Part shown: positions 1-8,842 of the stretch, in pieces
Layout: each line of letters starts with the position of its first letter
Position numbering within the stretch: position 1 is the stretch's first letter
DNA from: Euperipatoides rowelli
Lineage: Eukaryota > Onychophora > Udeonychophora > Euonychophora > Peripatopsidae
Reading direction: 5' to 3' (one strand)
Assembly (NCBI GenBank): GCA_003024985.2
Contig: PXIH01S0000214.1
Length of the DNA: 13,149 bases
Position numbers and translations under genes: made by a program
Notes under the pieces: generated by a model
The model's database searches: none
Seen by the model: only the letters and a program-made list of their open reading frames with translations
Told to the model about the DNA's origin: nothing

Positions 1-243
1 GGTGAGAATGATATAATCCAAAGTCACCACTTTTAGCAAAAATGATATTTTGAATTAATTCCCCTATTTGTCACCTGGCAGAGCTTATATCAAAATATTT
101 TAAGATCTGTCCAAAGATGGCAGAGCATTTTGAGAAAATTAAAAAATCATTAACATTGTTTATAGCCTTTTTCTAAACTTTCAAATCACTCTCCTGAAAA
201 AATTTCATTTTGTGGCTTTGGATTACAGTATATCATTCTCGCC
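1..243. repeat. Small inverted-repeat element (MITE-like), left end at window edge
   Basis: The first bases (GGTGAGAATGATATA then ATCCAAAGTCAC) recur inverted at 212-243, whose reverse complement reads GGCGAGAATGATATA, then CTGTA, then ATCCAAAGCCAC. The arms therefore match over about 28 bases apart from a 5-base indel and two transitions. About 180 bases of A/T-rich sequence with no coding potential separate them, the layout of a non-autonomous DNA transposon. The true left end and its target duplication may lie before base 1. The bases just inside the left arm (CACTTTTAGCAAAAAT, about 27-42) resemble the subterminal sequence of the large foldback family in this window, which could mean distant relatedness or chance. 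Confidence 0.6.
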
Positions 244-709
244 CTTTCAATTAACAAATTACTAGCAAGGTTTATACAAATATTTACAGTATAATCCAAA
301 ACTCAACAAAAAAATTTGTGGATGCATTTTTTTCAATCATAAATAAATTCACTTGTGATGGTAAAAAGTTGGATTATGAGCCCAATTTAATTTAATTTAA
401 ACAGATTCTAGAATACGCCCTTCCTTACTCGAGCATGGATCTTAGTGAAAGGGTTAAAGAGAAAGCCAGTTAAAAGCATCGCCATCTTTAGGCTTTGTTG
501 ATAACTACAAATATTAATATATACAGTATACTATAGTTTTTAACAAATGTTTTGAAGGGTAATTATTTTCTTTGTAGTCGTACTTTGCCCTTGTTGAATA
601 AATCAATAAAAAAATTGTAGTTAGTTTCTCCCTCTTCATTTAAAATCATGAAGAAAATAATTTAGAAATAACTAACATAATTTTTACAGAACCAGTGTGT
701 AATACTTAC
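1..709 (-). other. Partial intron downstream of the last visible exon
   Basis: This is the start of the intron after the GSFFLDPY exon, running off the window. I searched the minus strand for the expected continuation (a PVAYL.CN-like segment and HEFGH) and found none. It contains the inverted-repeat element at 1-243. A second, weaker inverted pair built on ATAATCCAA and TTGGATTAT (about 290-300 and 369-378) lies just beyond it. The rest is simple A/T-rich sequence. Confidence 0.6.
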
Positions 710-793
710 CTCTTCCAGTCTGTGTCCAAATACCACCTGCTTTTTCAGATGTCCGTACATAAGGGTCCAAAAAGAAACTTCCAAGATGATATC
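710..793 (-). CDS. Oligopeptidase A-like peptidase, internal exon with GSFFLDPY motif
   Basis: This 84-base exon completes a split Gly codon, then gives 27 codons and one trailing base. It contains YHLGSFFLDPYVRTSEKAGG followed by IWTQTGR. The family motif here is G-(x)-F-Y-(x)-D-(x)-Y-x-R-x-x-(E/G)-K; the DPY..R..EKxGG pattern is that of oligopeptidase A. Oddities against the usual form are Phe for the common Tyr (GSFFLD) and IWTQ where bacterial and plant homologues as I recall them have AWM followed by acidic residues. The acceptor is TTTTCCAG and the donor GAG|GTAAGT is a consensus match. The zinc-binding HEXXH should begin within the next one or two exons, beyond the start of this window. 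Confidence 0.93.
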
Positions 794-3504
794 CTGGAAA
801 ATGAATTCCTTCATTAAGATTTGTTAACAAAAGGAAGCAAAAGATGGCGTTACTATTCTCTACTAAGATTATTGGCAAGTAACTAGCTTGATAAGTTATT
901 TGCTTGTCAAATATATTATATTTATGTACGTAAACAGTTGAAAGTTAACTCATTGGATTCCATCTGGATCTAGCATGAATATTAAAATGCAAACTTGTTT
1001 TTGAAACCTTAATTCAACAAGAAAACACTTATCTATTGTTGAGTTGTTCACAAATGAACTGACTCATTTAAATGAATCACAATTATGAATGACTCAAGAC
1101 TCACAAGAAAGAGCTGACCATTCATATTACCATTATCAAAATGTCAATATATTAGTTATTTAATATTGAGATTTTCACCTTAAGGTGTTACAGATCCCAC
1201 ATGATGCAGAGAATTAATAAATAATACAATTAAAAGGAAAATGGAACAAAGATAACATGAATAAATAAATAATCTAGTAAATAATTTAAAGCAAAAATAA
1301 TTAAATGAAACACTAGCCTACTTGGCTTCATTAATTTTGCTTTGTATTCACACATTTAAAATAAATTGCAAAACTATTGTAAAACTCGTTTTAAAAAATT
1401 AAATAATTTAACATAGTATATATTTAATTTTAAACAGCTTTTTGATTGAGAAGGAACAAAAAAAGTCTTTAATACAGGGCTCATCTTCCATTATATTTAA
1501 TGCGAGGGTTAGGGTTGCCAACTAAGCAGCCTATGGGTCGTGTGGTAACTTCAGGATTGAATGGCAACTCTAATGTATTAGTATGGGCTTATAACATTCA
1601 AATTGTGTGAACATTCTAAACATTATTTGTATTTTTAAATCTATTACTACTATTTAACAGTAAACAAAAGGATGTGGTTAAAAGTCTATTTGCTTTTTTT
1701 GAGCAATTAATGTAAAAGACAAAAAAAGGACTTCTTTCTTTACATTTAATAATTATGCATGTTTTGTGAGATAGCACAATACAAATTTATAATTAAAGAT
1801 AATAATAATTAAATAAGGAAATCATTTCAATTAAATGGTGACGATAGCTGAGAAGGGATGAAAATACCCATAAGGTTATTCAAAAATAAAAAATGTGAAT
1901 GATCCAAGATTGAAAATGATCAGGTATATTTAAATATGCACTTTTATTAGTAATATATTGTACCAATGAGAATATTTATCGGTCATATAAAAAAGCATAT
2001 ATACAGTAGAAAGATGACAGATGAATTAAGGTGACTTATATGCGTAAATTGTAACAATTGTGATTAGGTGCAACATGTGCAGTACTTTGCAACAGTCAAC
2101 GTGGTAATATTAATATAGACATTTAACCATTACTATAATCTTTACTCGTACTGTATATGCACAATTCCTGCTTAAAAATACAAAAATCAACTTTATCTGT
2201 TTACTCCCTCATCGAGGTGTGATGTAATCTTCAGACTCCAACTTTTCAAATATTGAACTGATACTGTGACTCACTATGTTCAAAAATGGGGGACATATCA
2301 CTTTTATTAGCAAAAATCTAAGAACAAATTTATAGATTTTACTTACCATAAAGCTTTATTTTTAGTTCTTATTTTCAATTTCATAATATCTACACTTCGT
2401 TTTCACTACATTTTCGTTTCGAAGAAAACCAGGTTGTATATGGTCGGATTTTTTACGAGGAAGACATTTTTAGAATCTCGTAATGGCCAAAAAAGTCTCA
2501 TCAAACATTTATGTTATCGCAGTGAGCTATTATTATACACTAGGGCATTCTGGGTACTTTTAAACTTTTTTTGTAAATGGCGGAATTAAATTATATTTAG
2601 GGGATCTTGAAGGATGAAGTGTATATATTCTACAATATAAACCCTTCATCCTTCAAGATCCCTTAAATATTATTTAATTTCACTATTTTTAGAGGTGTTT
2701 GTGATCGTCTGCATTATGGCGCTCTTACTCACAATGCCCTAGTGCATAATAATAGCTCCCTGCGGTAACAGAACTGTTTGACAAGACTTTTTTGGCCATT
2801 ACGAGATTCTAAATCGACAGTATACGAAAACGAAGAAAATGTAGTGAAAACGAAGTGTAGATATTATGAAAAATGAAAATAAGAACTAAAAATGGTAAGT
2901 AAAATCTATAAATTTGTTCTTAGATTTTTGCTAATAAAAGTGATATGTGCCCAAACTTGTAATATTATATCCAGAAATGTATATATTTGTGATTTTTTTT
3001 CAGCTTTAAGGACAAAAAAAATTAATTGCATCATTTTTTTAAAAAGTAATCTAAATTTTAAAAAAAAAAACAATAGGCAATTTTTTATTAGTAATTTTAC
3101 TGCACTTCGATGATTAAAAAAAAAAAATTCTCCTGATTTTGGAACATTTGCCTCCACTATGTTTCCTATTTGAGTTATAATTTTTTGTTTGTTGGTTATA
3201 TTCAGCATTAAATGTATGTTTATTCTTTAAGTGATTTTAAATCATTTATTAGGTCTGAATTACCGATGCTGTAGTCCTTGAAAATAATAGGAATTATGAA
3301 AGGGTTAAACTATTTATTATTTGAATAGATGTATTTTCTTTTTAACATAAGATCATGCAATTCTTTATACTACTCTAACAACATTTTATCATGCTAACAA
3401 AATTAGTATTAAACAAAATAAAGTTAAGATATCAATACATCAAGAATTATAGCATTTACAACAAATATATAATGAAACAACAAATATAAAGTGATAATTG
3501 CTAC
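794..3504 (-). other. Intron between the ETWHDDVKFF and GSFFLDPY exons
   Basis: This 2711-base intron is bounded by GTAGCA (donor side, 3504) and TTTTCCAG (acceptor side, 794). It holds the large foldback element copy 1 (2289-2952), two TGACTCA sites near 1060-1096, and a short less A/T-rich patch at about 1500-1580 with a weak GGTTGCCA / TGGCAACT inverted pair. Long A and T runs near 3050-3130 follow the element. No additional exon is needed, because the flanking exons join in phase. Confidence 0.85.
2289..2952. mobile_element. Large foldback (palindromic) DNA transposon-like element, copy 1
   Basis: The whole 664-base segment is an inverted repeat centred near 2630, with almost no loop. 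The outer left end GGGGACATATCACTTTTATT returns inverted as AATAAAAGTGATATGTGCCC at the right. The arms share further blocks (GATTTTACTTACCAT, TACACTTCGTTTTCACTACA, TGGCCAAAAAAGTCT, GAGCTATTATTATACACTAG). The centre carries GGGATCTTGAAGGATGAAG and its complement. The same sequence, more regular, is at 11160-11850. No transposase is encoded. The flanks CAAAAATG (left) and CAAACTTG (right, overlapping the final C) match 6 of 8 bases, a possible decayed target duplication that I would not rely on. The arms have diverged more than in copy 2, suggesting an older insertion. Confidence 0.88.
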
Positions 3505-3571
3505 CTTGCTCATTAAAAACTTTAAAAAACTTCACGTCATCATGCCATGTTTCAGCCTCTCCATCAAAATT
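3505..3571 (-). CDS. Oligopeptidase A-like peptidase, short internal exon with ETWHDDVKFF motif
   Basis: This 67-base exon (22 codons plus one base) begins NFDGEAETWHDDVKFFKVF and ends NEQ. The (E/A)xWHxDV(R/K)xFxV(Y/F) segment is conserved across family M3, and ETWHxDVxFF is the oligopeptidase A form. It lies on the beta-rich part of the catalytic lobe, about 70-80 residues before HEXXH in the family. The acceptor is CGTTTTCAG and the donor is AAG|GTAGCA. Its 5' phase 0 fits the preceding exon and the split Gly codon G|GA fits the next one. It is too short to be found by length alone; the motif and the phases support it. Confidence 0.94.
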
Positions 3572-3901
3572 CTGAAAACGATTAAAATAGACAATTAAAA
3601 AAAAAAAACACCTTAAGACTACTTAAAGGGAAAAATAATTAAAACAGATAAAAAAAGTATTTATCTCCTGTTGCTTAAATGCCATGCATTTATAAGACAA
3701 GATGTAACTGCTACTAATAACAATGAATTAAATTAAAGATTAAGTTTAAGAAGAAAAATTATTTGCAAGCATATTATTAAAAAAAATATCAGCTAAGTAA
3801 AAAAGGAGAAAAAAAAAAAAAAAAACAAGATGTTTACAGAACATTAAAAACAAGAATATCCTAAAATATTAACAACGCCAGCATTAAGAAAATTACTTAA
3901 T

Positions 3902-4181
3902 AACAATAAAGATGAGAGAAAAACATAATCAAAAAACTTCATAATGTTTAATAATTTACTTAGAAATAAACTGATTAATTTCAACCTTTTTTCAGCTTTT
4001 TCAAGGCATAAAATATCCTCTAGCTGAAAAAAAATACTTCAAGATGTATTTTTTCAGCTAGAGGATATTTTATGCCTTGAAAAAGCCAAAAAAAGGTTGA
4101 AATTAATCGGTTTATTTCTAAATAAATTATTAAACATTATGAAGTCTTTGGATGATGTTTTCCTCTCATCTTTTATTGACT
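3902..4181. repeat. 280-bp near-perfect foldback (hairpin MITE)
   Basis: The two arms of about 135 bases meet around an 8-base spacer TTCAAGAT at 4038-4045. The inner arm (about 3990-4037) and its partner (4046-4095) are nearly identical inverted copies; the shared core is CAAGGCATAAAATATCCTC. The outer arm includes CATAATGTTTAATAATTTAC and GATGAGAGAAAAACAT, both returned inverted on the right with a few changes. Similarity ends near 3902 and 4181. I see no convincing target duplication and no coding capacity. It is not related in sequence to the larger foldback at 2289 and 11160. Transcribed with the host gene, it would form a long double-stranded hairpin. Confidence 0.85.
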
Positions 4182-4406
4182 GCATTTGATGTTTCCATTC
4201 AATAATAATTAAATTCTTTAAATCAAACTGAAATGTAAATTCATTAGAATTGTTTCTGCAGAAATTATTTTTCTGCTGCTATTTTACTACTTCTTTGATT
4301 AAGTAACTTGTTTAAAAAAAGTATAGTCTTGATCTGTGTTTTTTCTCATTTTCTATCCTCCACCCTACACAGCAACATACTCTAAACACATCTGCTTAAC
4401 TTATAT

Positions 4407-4480
4407 TACTGCCATCTGGCGGTAGTTGCTTTAAATATTGCTGAAAATATTATTGTACAATCTAACACTAGATGGCACTA
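4407..4480. promoter_or_regulatory. Two divergent CTCF-like motifs
   Basis: On the minus strand 4425-4407 reads CTACCGCCAGATGGCAGTA. On the plus strand 4463-4480 reads TAACACTAGATGGCACTA. Both fit the general pattern of the bilaterian CTCF core, CC(A/G)(C/G)(C/T)AG(A/G)(G/T)GGC(A/G), the second with A for the first C. They lie about 40 bases apart and point away from each other. Because one is roughly the inverted copy of the other, they could equally be terminal repeats of a tiny decayed element. This is a motif match by eye only; binding is inference. Confidence 0.35.
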
Positions 4481-5225
4481 TTTCGTTTTTACAGTACATT
4501 CTGCAATGTACAGTAGAATGGTAAATAACAACTAGGCTGATAAATAATATTAACAAGCTTATTATTAGATCAATAAAGCCTAATTTATTAAGCCATTAGT
4601 CTTTATAGATTAATTATTTTATAACAAACAAAAATAAATTTTTAAAAAGAAAAATAAAGTTTTTAAAAATGTGTGAAATTCATAAACTTTTGATTCTTTA
4701 GCCATAATTTTTTCAATATCGGATGAATTTTTACTAAAAAAAAAATAACCATATTTCAAGACTGATATTTTTAATTAAATTTTCAAAATAACAGATTCTG
4801 AATAGTTTTGATGCAGAGCCCAAAATATCTGCATTACTATAGTCAAAATTGTTACGGGGAATAATTGTAGTAAATACAGTATCTAAAATTAGTCCAGACT
4901 ATAGATGTTATAGTATATATTCAAACAAAATTTAAAATGTATTTGCAACATCTAAGAAAAAAAAATCATGAATAGCAGCCTGGTTGAAAACTAGAAAAAA
5001 AAATTAATTTAAGACTAGGATTTACTTTCCGAATTTAGACTTTGGCTCTTAAATCAGGGAATAAGATTAAATATGAGACGTACAGTAGTTTATTGCATGA
5101 TCCACTATCATACTATGAGTTACATTTTATTGAATTTCAGTTGAAATCTCTTTCTGGTCAATGAAAATGGAGATTTATTTAATATAAAACACACAAGGTT
5201 TCTTGCCTGTGTTTCTTGTTTCAAA

Positions 5226-5238
5226 CCCCCCCCCCCCC
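5226..5238. repeat. C13 homopolymer
   Basis: A run of 13 C sits in an otherwise strongly A/T-rich intron. G/C homopolymers of this length are rare here, whereas A and T runs are common. It is likely variable in length and prone to sequencing error. Confidence 0.9.
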
Positions 5239-5775
5239 TAATGATCAGAACTTTTCATGATCACCTGATTCTGAAATGGATGCAGATGTATTCCAATTCT
5301 AATAATTTAACGCTTTTTCAGTCTTATATAAATTTTTAAATACAGATCAATAATAATTCTAATGTTTTCTTAATTTTTTTTCATCACTATTACAAGCTAG
5401 CTACAACATGTTTTTTAGAAGTTGTTTTATGTCGCTACAGAAATAAACAAATAAACAGTATTTTCTTATTTTTCAAGCCCATTAATCGATCAGATCAGCA
5501 TATTTAATCCGTAGGTATTATTAATTTGACTTCAAAACTTTAACTTTTTTGATCCTCAAATTAAATGCGAGGAAAATCATAATTTACCACGACCATAAAT
5601 CATCTGCTTAATCACAGATATGTATTGTGTCATTAGCACACTTTGTACAAAGTCTTAAGAGATGGCAGTGAAGAAAATATTCAAAGTCCAAAGTGGAAAG
5701 TCATGAAAATAAAAAACAAAGTTGTACAACAATGAAAATCTTACAATAATCACTATATGAGTTTTGGGTTTTTAC

Positions 5776-5872
5776 CTTAATAGTGATATCAAAAAGTTCA
5801 TGGCAGAGCTTAAACAAACCATCCAATACTTTTGGCAGGGGAAAATATGACTGCAAATCAAATTCATCTAAA
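5776..5872 (-). CDS. Oligopeptidase A-like peptidase, internal exon with YFPLPKVLDGLF motif
   Basis: This 97-base exon gives one carry-over base plus 32 codons and ends in phase 0. The protein contains LDEFDLQSYFPLPKVLDGLF followed by KLCHELFDITIK. The (R/S)-x-YFPLPKVLDGLF segment is the most diagnostic stretch in the window for OpdA-type peptidases; thimet oligopeptidase and neurolysin have YFPM-type sequence here. The region leads into the catalytic lobe. The acceptor is TTTCTCAG and the donor is AAG|GTAAAA. Confidence 0.95.
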
Positions 5873-6536
5873 CTGAGAAAGAAATTAAAATATTAGCTAG
5901 AATTATTATTAACATTACTCCTCCCCTCCCCCTTACAAAACAAAATATTATTATTAAACTTACAGTAAATCATTTCATAAGGAAGATTGTTAAAATGTTA
6001 AATATAAGGGCAATTAAGATATTTTAGTTTGAATTCAAAAAATGGTTAAAAAACAAAGGGTGGTTATTAGTGGGGCATTTCCTATTCGTAAGGATATACA
6101 ATAATAATGGAGTAGCACAGTAATTATATTTGGATTAGTCATATGCTCCCCTTGTTGACATCATAGATATTTATTTCATTAGTGAGTAAATTAATCCAAA
6201 TGTTGCCTTAAATAAGGTGAATAGTTATTGTAGTCAATTAAATAATCATCAAAAATTTTTGTAGGGTTAATCTTCATTTTAAACATTGAATGTACATACC
6301 TATTAAGTGTCCCACATTCAGTGTGACACACACTGAGACAAAATATCACGACCTCACGCAGTTGTAAAAAATCTAACGCTATTTTCATTTTAGGAAGATT
6401 TACTACTTTATTTAATCGTATTTTTTTTTAACTGAAGAATGAATTAATTTAATGAAGGAGAAATTCTTTAAAAGTTGATGGTACATTAGCATTACTTATT
6501 ACAATTAAACTGGCGAATGCAAAACAATGCTATAAC

Positions 6537-6732
6537 GTCTGGATCTCAGACCTAGCTTTGTCATGAAGCCTCTTTAGAAGACCTACTGACCCTAACTCCA
6601 ACTTAAATATTAAGGCATAAATAAATAAATAAAACTAATAGCGAATCAGAGGTTGGATTGCAGATAAAATGCAAGCCGACCTCTGATTGACTGTTTTTGG
6701 TTGTATTATAATAGTAGGTTTTAGATCCAGAC
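6537..6732. repeat. Nested inverted repeat (old MITE-like element)
   Basis: The outer arms are GTCTGGATCTCAGACCTA at 6537-6554 and TAGGTTTTAGATCCAGAC at 6715-6732, which match as inverted copies at 16 of 18 bases. Inside them AATCAGAGGTTGGATTGCA (6644-6662) and TGCAAGCCGACCTCTGATT (6670-6688) form a 19-base stem with two mismatches and a 7-base loop. Between the left outer arm and the inner hairpin is an AAAT repeat (about 6617-6634). No coding sequence is present. The nested layout suggests a decayed non-autonomous element, but the exact ends and target duplication cannot be fixed. Confidence 0.65.
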
Positions 6733-6968
6733 TCTATATAAATTCAAGCCATCCAAAGAGCTCATGCAAAATGCTAAAAAAGCCATATAAGGTGAAAATT
6801 GGATAGGAACTGATGATGATAAACCCATTTGGGGGCTTACTAGACATCATTTCAAATGTTTGTAAAAGAAAAAAAAAATTTGAGTTAACAAATAATGTGT
6901 ATTTACTGTTTTTTTAATATCCATTATAGTTTTTTATATATTGAGTTTTTTAATCAGGGAAAAAATTA

Positions 6969-6982
6969 AGGACACCCTGTAT
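6969..6982 (-). repeat. Possible Tc1/mariner terminal-repeat remnant
   Basis: The minus strand reads TATACAGGGTGTCC. TA followed by CAGGGTGTCC resembles the ends of many Tc1/mariner-type elements in invertebrates, from memory of the families. No partner repeat was found nearby, so this is either a solo end or chance. Confidence 0.25.
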
Positions 6983-7005
6983 ATTGCCACCTAACTAACT
7001 CCCCC

Positions 7006-7036
7006 CAAAAAAAAACAAAAAAAAAAACAAACAAAC
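7006..7036. repeat. A-rich / AAAC simple repeat
   Basis: Runs of A are interrupted by single C, ending in three AAAC units. It is low-complexity sequence with no evident function. Confidence 0.8.
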
Positions 7037-7272
7037 ACATATTAAATAAAACAAAATATATATCCCACTGATCATATAACTCCATAGAACCAATTCCTAA
7101 GAATGTAGGCATAGGTACTCAAATCTAGTTCTGCATTTGAAGGAAATGCAAATGTCAATCCCCTACAACGAACACATCGATCTCGCGTTAATGTTTAAAT
7201 AGAACTTGTTTAACATACTAAAGTATGGATTTAAACAATACATTAAAACAATGATAAACATAATATATTTAC

Positions 7273-7413
7273 TTTAAAATGGCATCTCTCTGTTTTCTTC
7301 TCCAGTATGGAATATCCCACAGTTCTAATTCACTATCAAAACCTCTTGACATGGCAAACTCTTGTAATAGTCCAATTTCTTTTTCCGCTGCCGGTTTGGC
7401 ATAGAGTTTCAAA
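7273..7413 (-). CDS. Oligopeptidase A-like peptidase, internal exon with KPAAEKE and WDIPYW motifs
   Basis: This 141-base exon has one carry-over base, 46 codons and two trailing bases. It begins LKLYAKPAAEKEIGLLQEFA and ends DSELELWDIPYWRRKQRDAIL. PAAEKE(L/I)..L.EFA followed about 20 residues later by the W-D-(I/V)-x-Y-W/Y segment is characteristic of M3 peptidases, and the WDIPYW form is the OpdA type. The acceptor is TTTTGCAG. The donor is AA|GTAAAT, weaker than its neighbours because it lacks a G at the last exon base. The split codon AA|T gives Asn. Just upstream of the acceptor (plus strand 7421-7440) is a T-rich and A-rich run that makes a strong pyrimidine tract on the minus strand. 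Confidence 0.94.
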
Positions 7414-8574
7414 CTGCAAAATTTAAAAAAAAAAAAAAAACGGTGATTACAATTGTATAACAAAAAAATACTTTAACCTACGACCCGAAAATGTGCGTCT
7501 TTTCATTGTTTGTACATTACCAAGCTACATTAAACAAATATACAAGATAATGACATGAAGCATAGAGTTCAATTTCATTCATTTTCTGCTTATTCTAAGA
7601 TTTTATTCCCCTTTAGAGGTTTTAAAAGCACTAAGAAAAGTAATAGAAGGGTGAACATTTAACCAGTTAAGGATTTACGATTTCTGATAGACTTTTATAC
7701 ACGAGCCTTGGACTTAGATATTTTTTCAAGTCCAGCTCTGATACGATTTGCATAAAATGCACTATTGAATGCAAACAAATTTCGGATTTTCCAAAGCTCG
7801 AGTTAATTCCAGAACAAGCGGCTTTAATAATAAAGACAAACTTTATTGAATGGTATCTAACATTCTTGAACGAGTTTATGTAGCTTACAGGACAATAACT
7901 CCTTCTTCACAATATCCTTCATTAACACGAAGGCTAATTTCTTAAAATTGTGATATTTACAATAAAAAAAATACAATATTAGAATGGATGGAATTAAATT
8001 ATTAGACATTTTATGGAATTTATAAATTCAAATAGGAAGCTATTGGACAAAATGTAAGGCTATTTTCAATTTGTCATAGGAACAAAGTCAAAACCATTTA
8101 GTAGAATAAATAAAAATGGATAAAATGTTAAAATAAAAAGTACTAATTAAAAAAAAAACTCCTAATTTAAAAGGATGCAGATTTGTCAATCATTTAGTCT
8201 CAAAGTTCATATTTTTTTTAAAAAGAAAAAAAATACCAATAATAGCTTTATTTAACTTTATTTTCTAAATCTGTGATTTGCATCAGAATGGAAAGTAAGC
8301 AAATCACCTATTTTTTTATTCAGTACAGTCTTACTTGCTTCACTAAACAAACGTACAGTTCTATTTACTCTACTCCTCAATTTTTTTTAAACATTATTCA
8401 TTATTGAATTCAATAATTAATACAACTTGATACAATTTGTATGACTAGTATATTCAAATACCATTCTACATCAATAATTCAAGACATAATTCAATTTTAC
8501 AATAAGCAAGAAATGATATACATGTGGGAAAAAACATTTGTAAGTTATACATTTTCTGAACAAATCTGGAAATG

Positions 8575-8665
8575 GCTTCTTCCGGATTCGATCCGGTGAC
8601 CTTGGTATCACCGGCGGTGTCGAGTTAGCCTGCTTGACCGCTCGACCAGCTGAGCTTTTAAAAGC
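8575..8665 (-). repeat. tRNA-like sequence with A and B boxes (tRNA pseudogene or SINE head)
   Basis: On the minus strand the D arm is a perfect 4-bp stem, GCTC / GAGC around AGCTGGTC (8655-8640), within an A-box match AGCTCAGCTGG. The B box GGATCGAATCC is at 8594-8584, in a T-arm where CCGG pairs with CCGG. GCTTTT (8665-8660) can pair with AGAAGC (8580-8575) as an acceptor stem of six pairs including one G-T. Between the arms CCGGTGA / TCACCGG forms a 7-bp stem like the long variable arm of Leu or Ser tRNAs. I cannot draw a standard 5-bp anticodon stem, so a functional tRNA is unlikely. It is clearly richer in G/C than its surroundings, consistent with an inserted RNA polymerase III retroelement. 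No clear body or tail follows. Confidence 0.7.
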
Positions 8666-8842
8666 ATGCTAAAAATACAGGAGAATGGTGATAGGTCAAG
8701 CAGTAATTGGGATTTAAGACTGCAGAAAACAGTTTAATGACAGTTCTTTATGATTTAGAATTTGTTTTTCATTGTCAGCTCTAACAGGATTTATGGCTGT
8801 GGAAATTGATTTTTTTTTTAAAGCTAATTCAAGAGTTTTTAT

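Larger units (their letters stand above)
3572..5775 (-). other. Intron between the YFPLPKVLDGLF and ETWHDDVKFF exons
   Basis: This 2204-base intron runs from donor GTAAAA to acceptor CGTTTTCAG. It contains poly-A runs near 3600 and 3811-3824, the foldback at 3902-4181, the paired CTCF-like motifs at 4407-4480, a short near-palindrome at 4490-4515 and a C13 tract at 5226-5238. No further coding segment was recognised and none is required by phase. Confidence 0.85.
5873..7272 (-). other. Intron between the WDIPYW and YFPLPKVLDGLF exons
   Basis: This 1400-base intron runs from donor GTAAAT to acceptor TTTCTCAG. It contains the nested inverted repeat at 6537-6732, a TACAGGGTGTCC-type transposon-end remnant at 6969-6982, and an A-rich stretch with AAAC repeats at about 7006-7036. 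A 65-codon open frame at 6388-6191 on the minus strand shows no family resemblance and is not needed for the gene model. Confidence 0.85.

Noticed and set aside
684-878. Reading the 64-codon minus-strand frame as a complete small protein with its own Met start
   Set aside because: Only 793-710 belongs to coding sequence. The bases before 793 are intron ending in CAG, and the tail after 710 is a consensus donor, so the Met and the stop are intronic.
1503-1516. GAGGGTTAGGGTTG, resembling telomeric TTAGGG repeats
   Set aside because: Fewer than two repeat units; not enough to call an interstitial telomere tract.
2892-3208. Open frames of 73 codons (plus) and 100 codons (minus) after foldback copy 1
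   Set aside because: They are made of the element's right end and A/T homopolymers, giving runs of Phe, Lys and Ile, with no family resemblance.
6191-6388. 65-codon minus-strand open frame beginning MKIALDFLQLREV
   Set aside because: It lies within an intron whose flanking exons join in phase, has no recognised domain, and lacks a consensus splice context that would add it to the gene.
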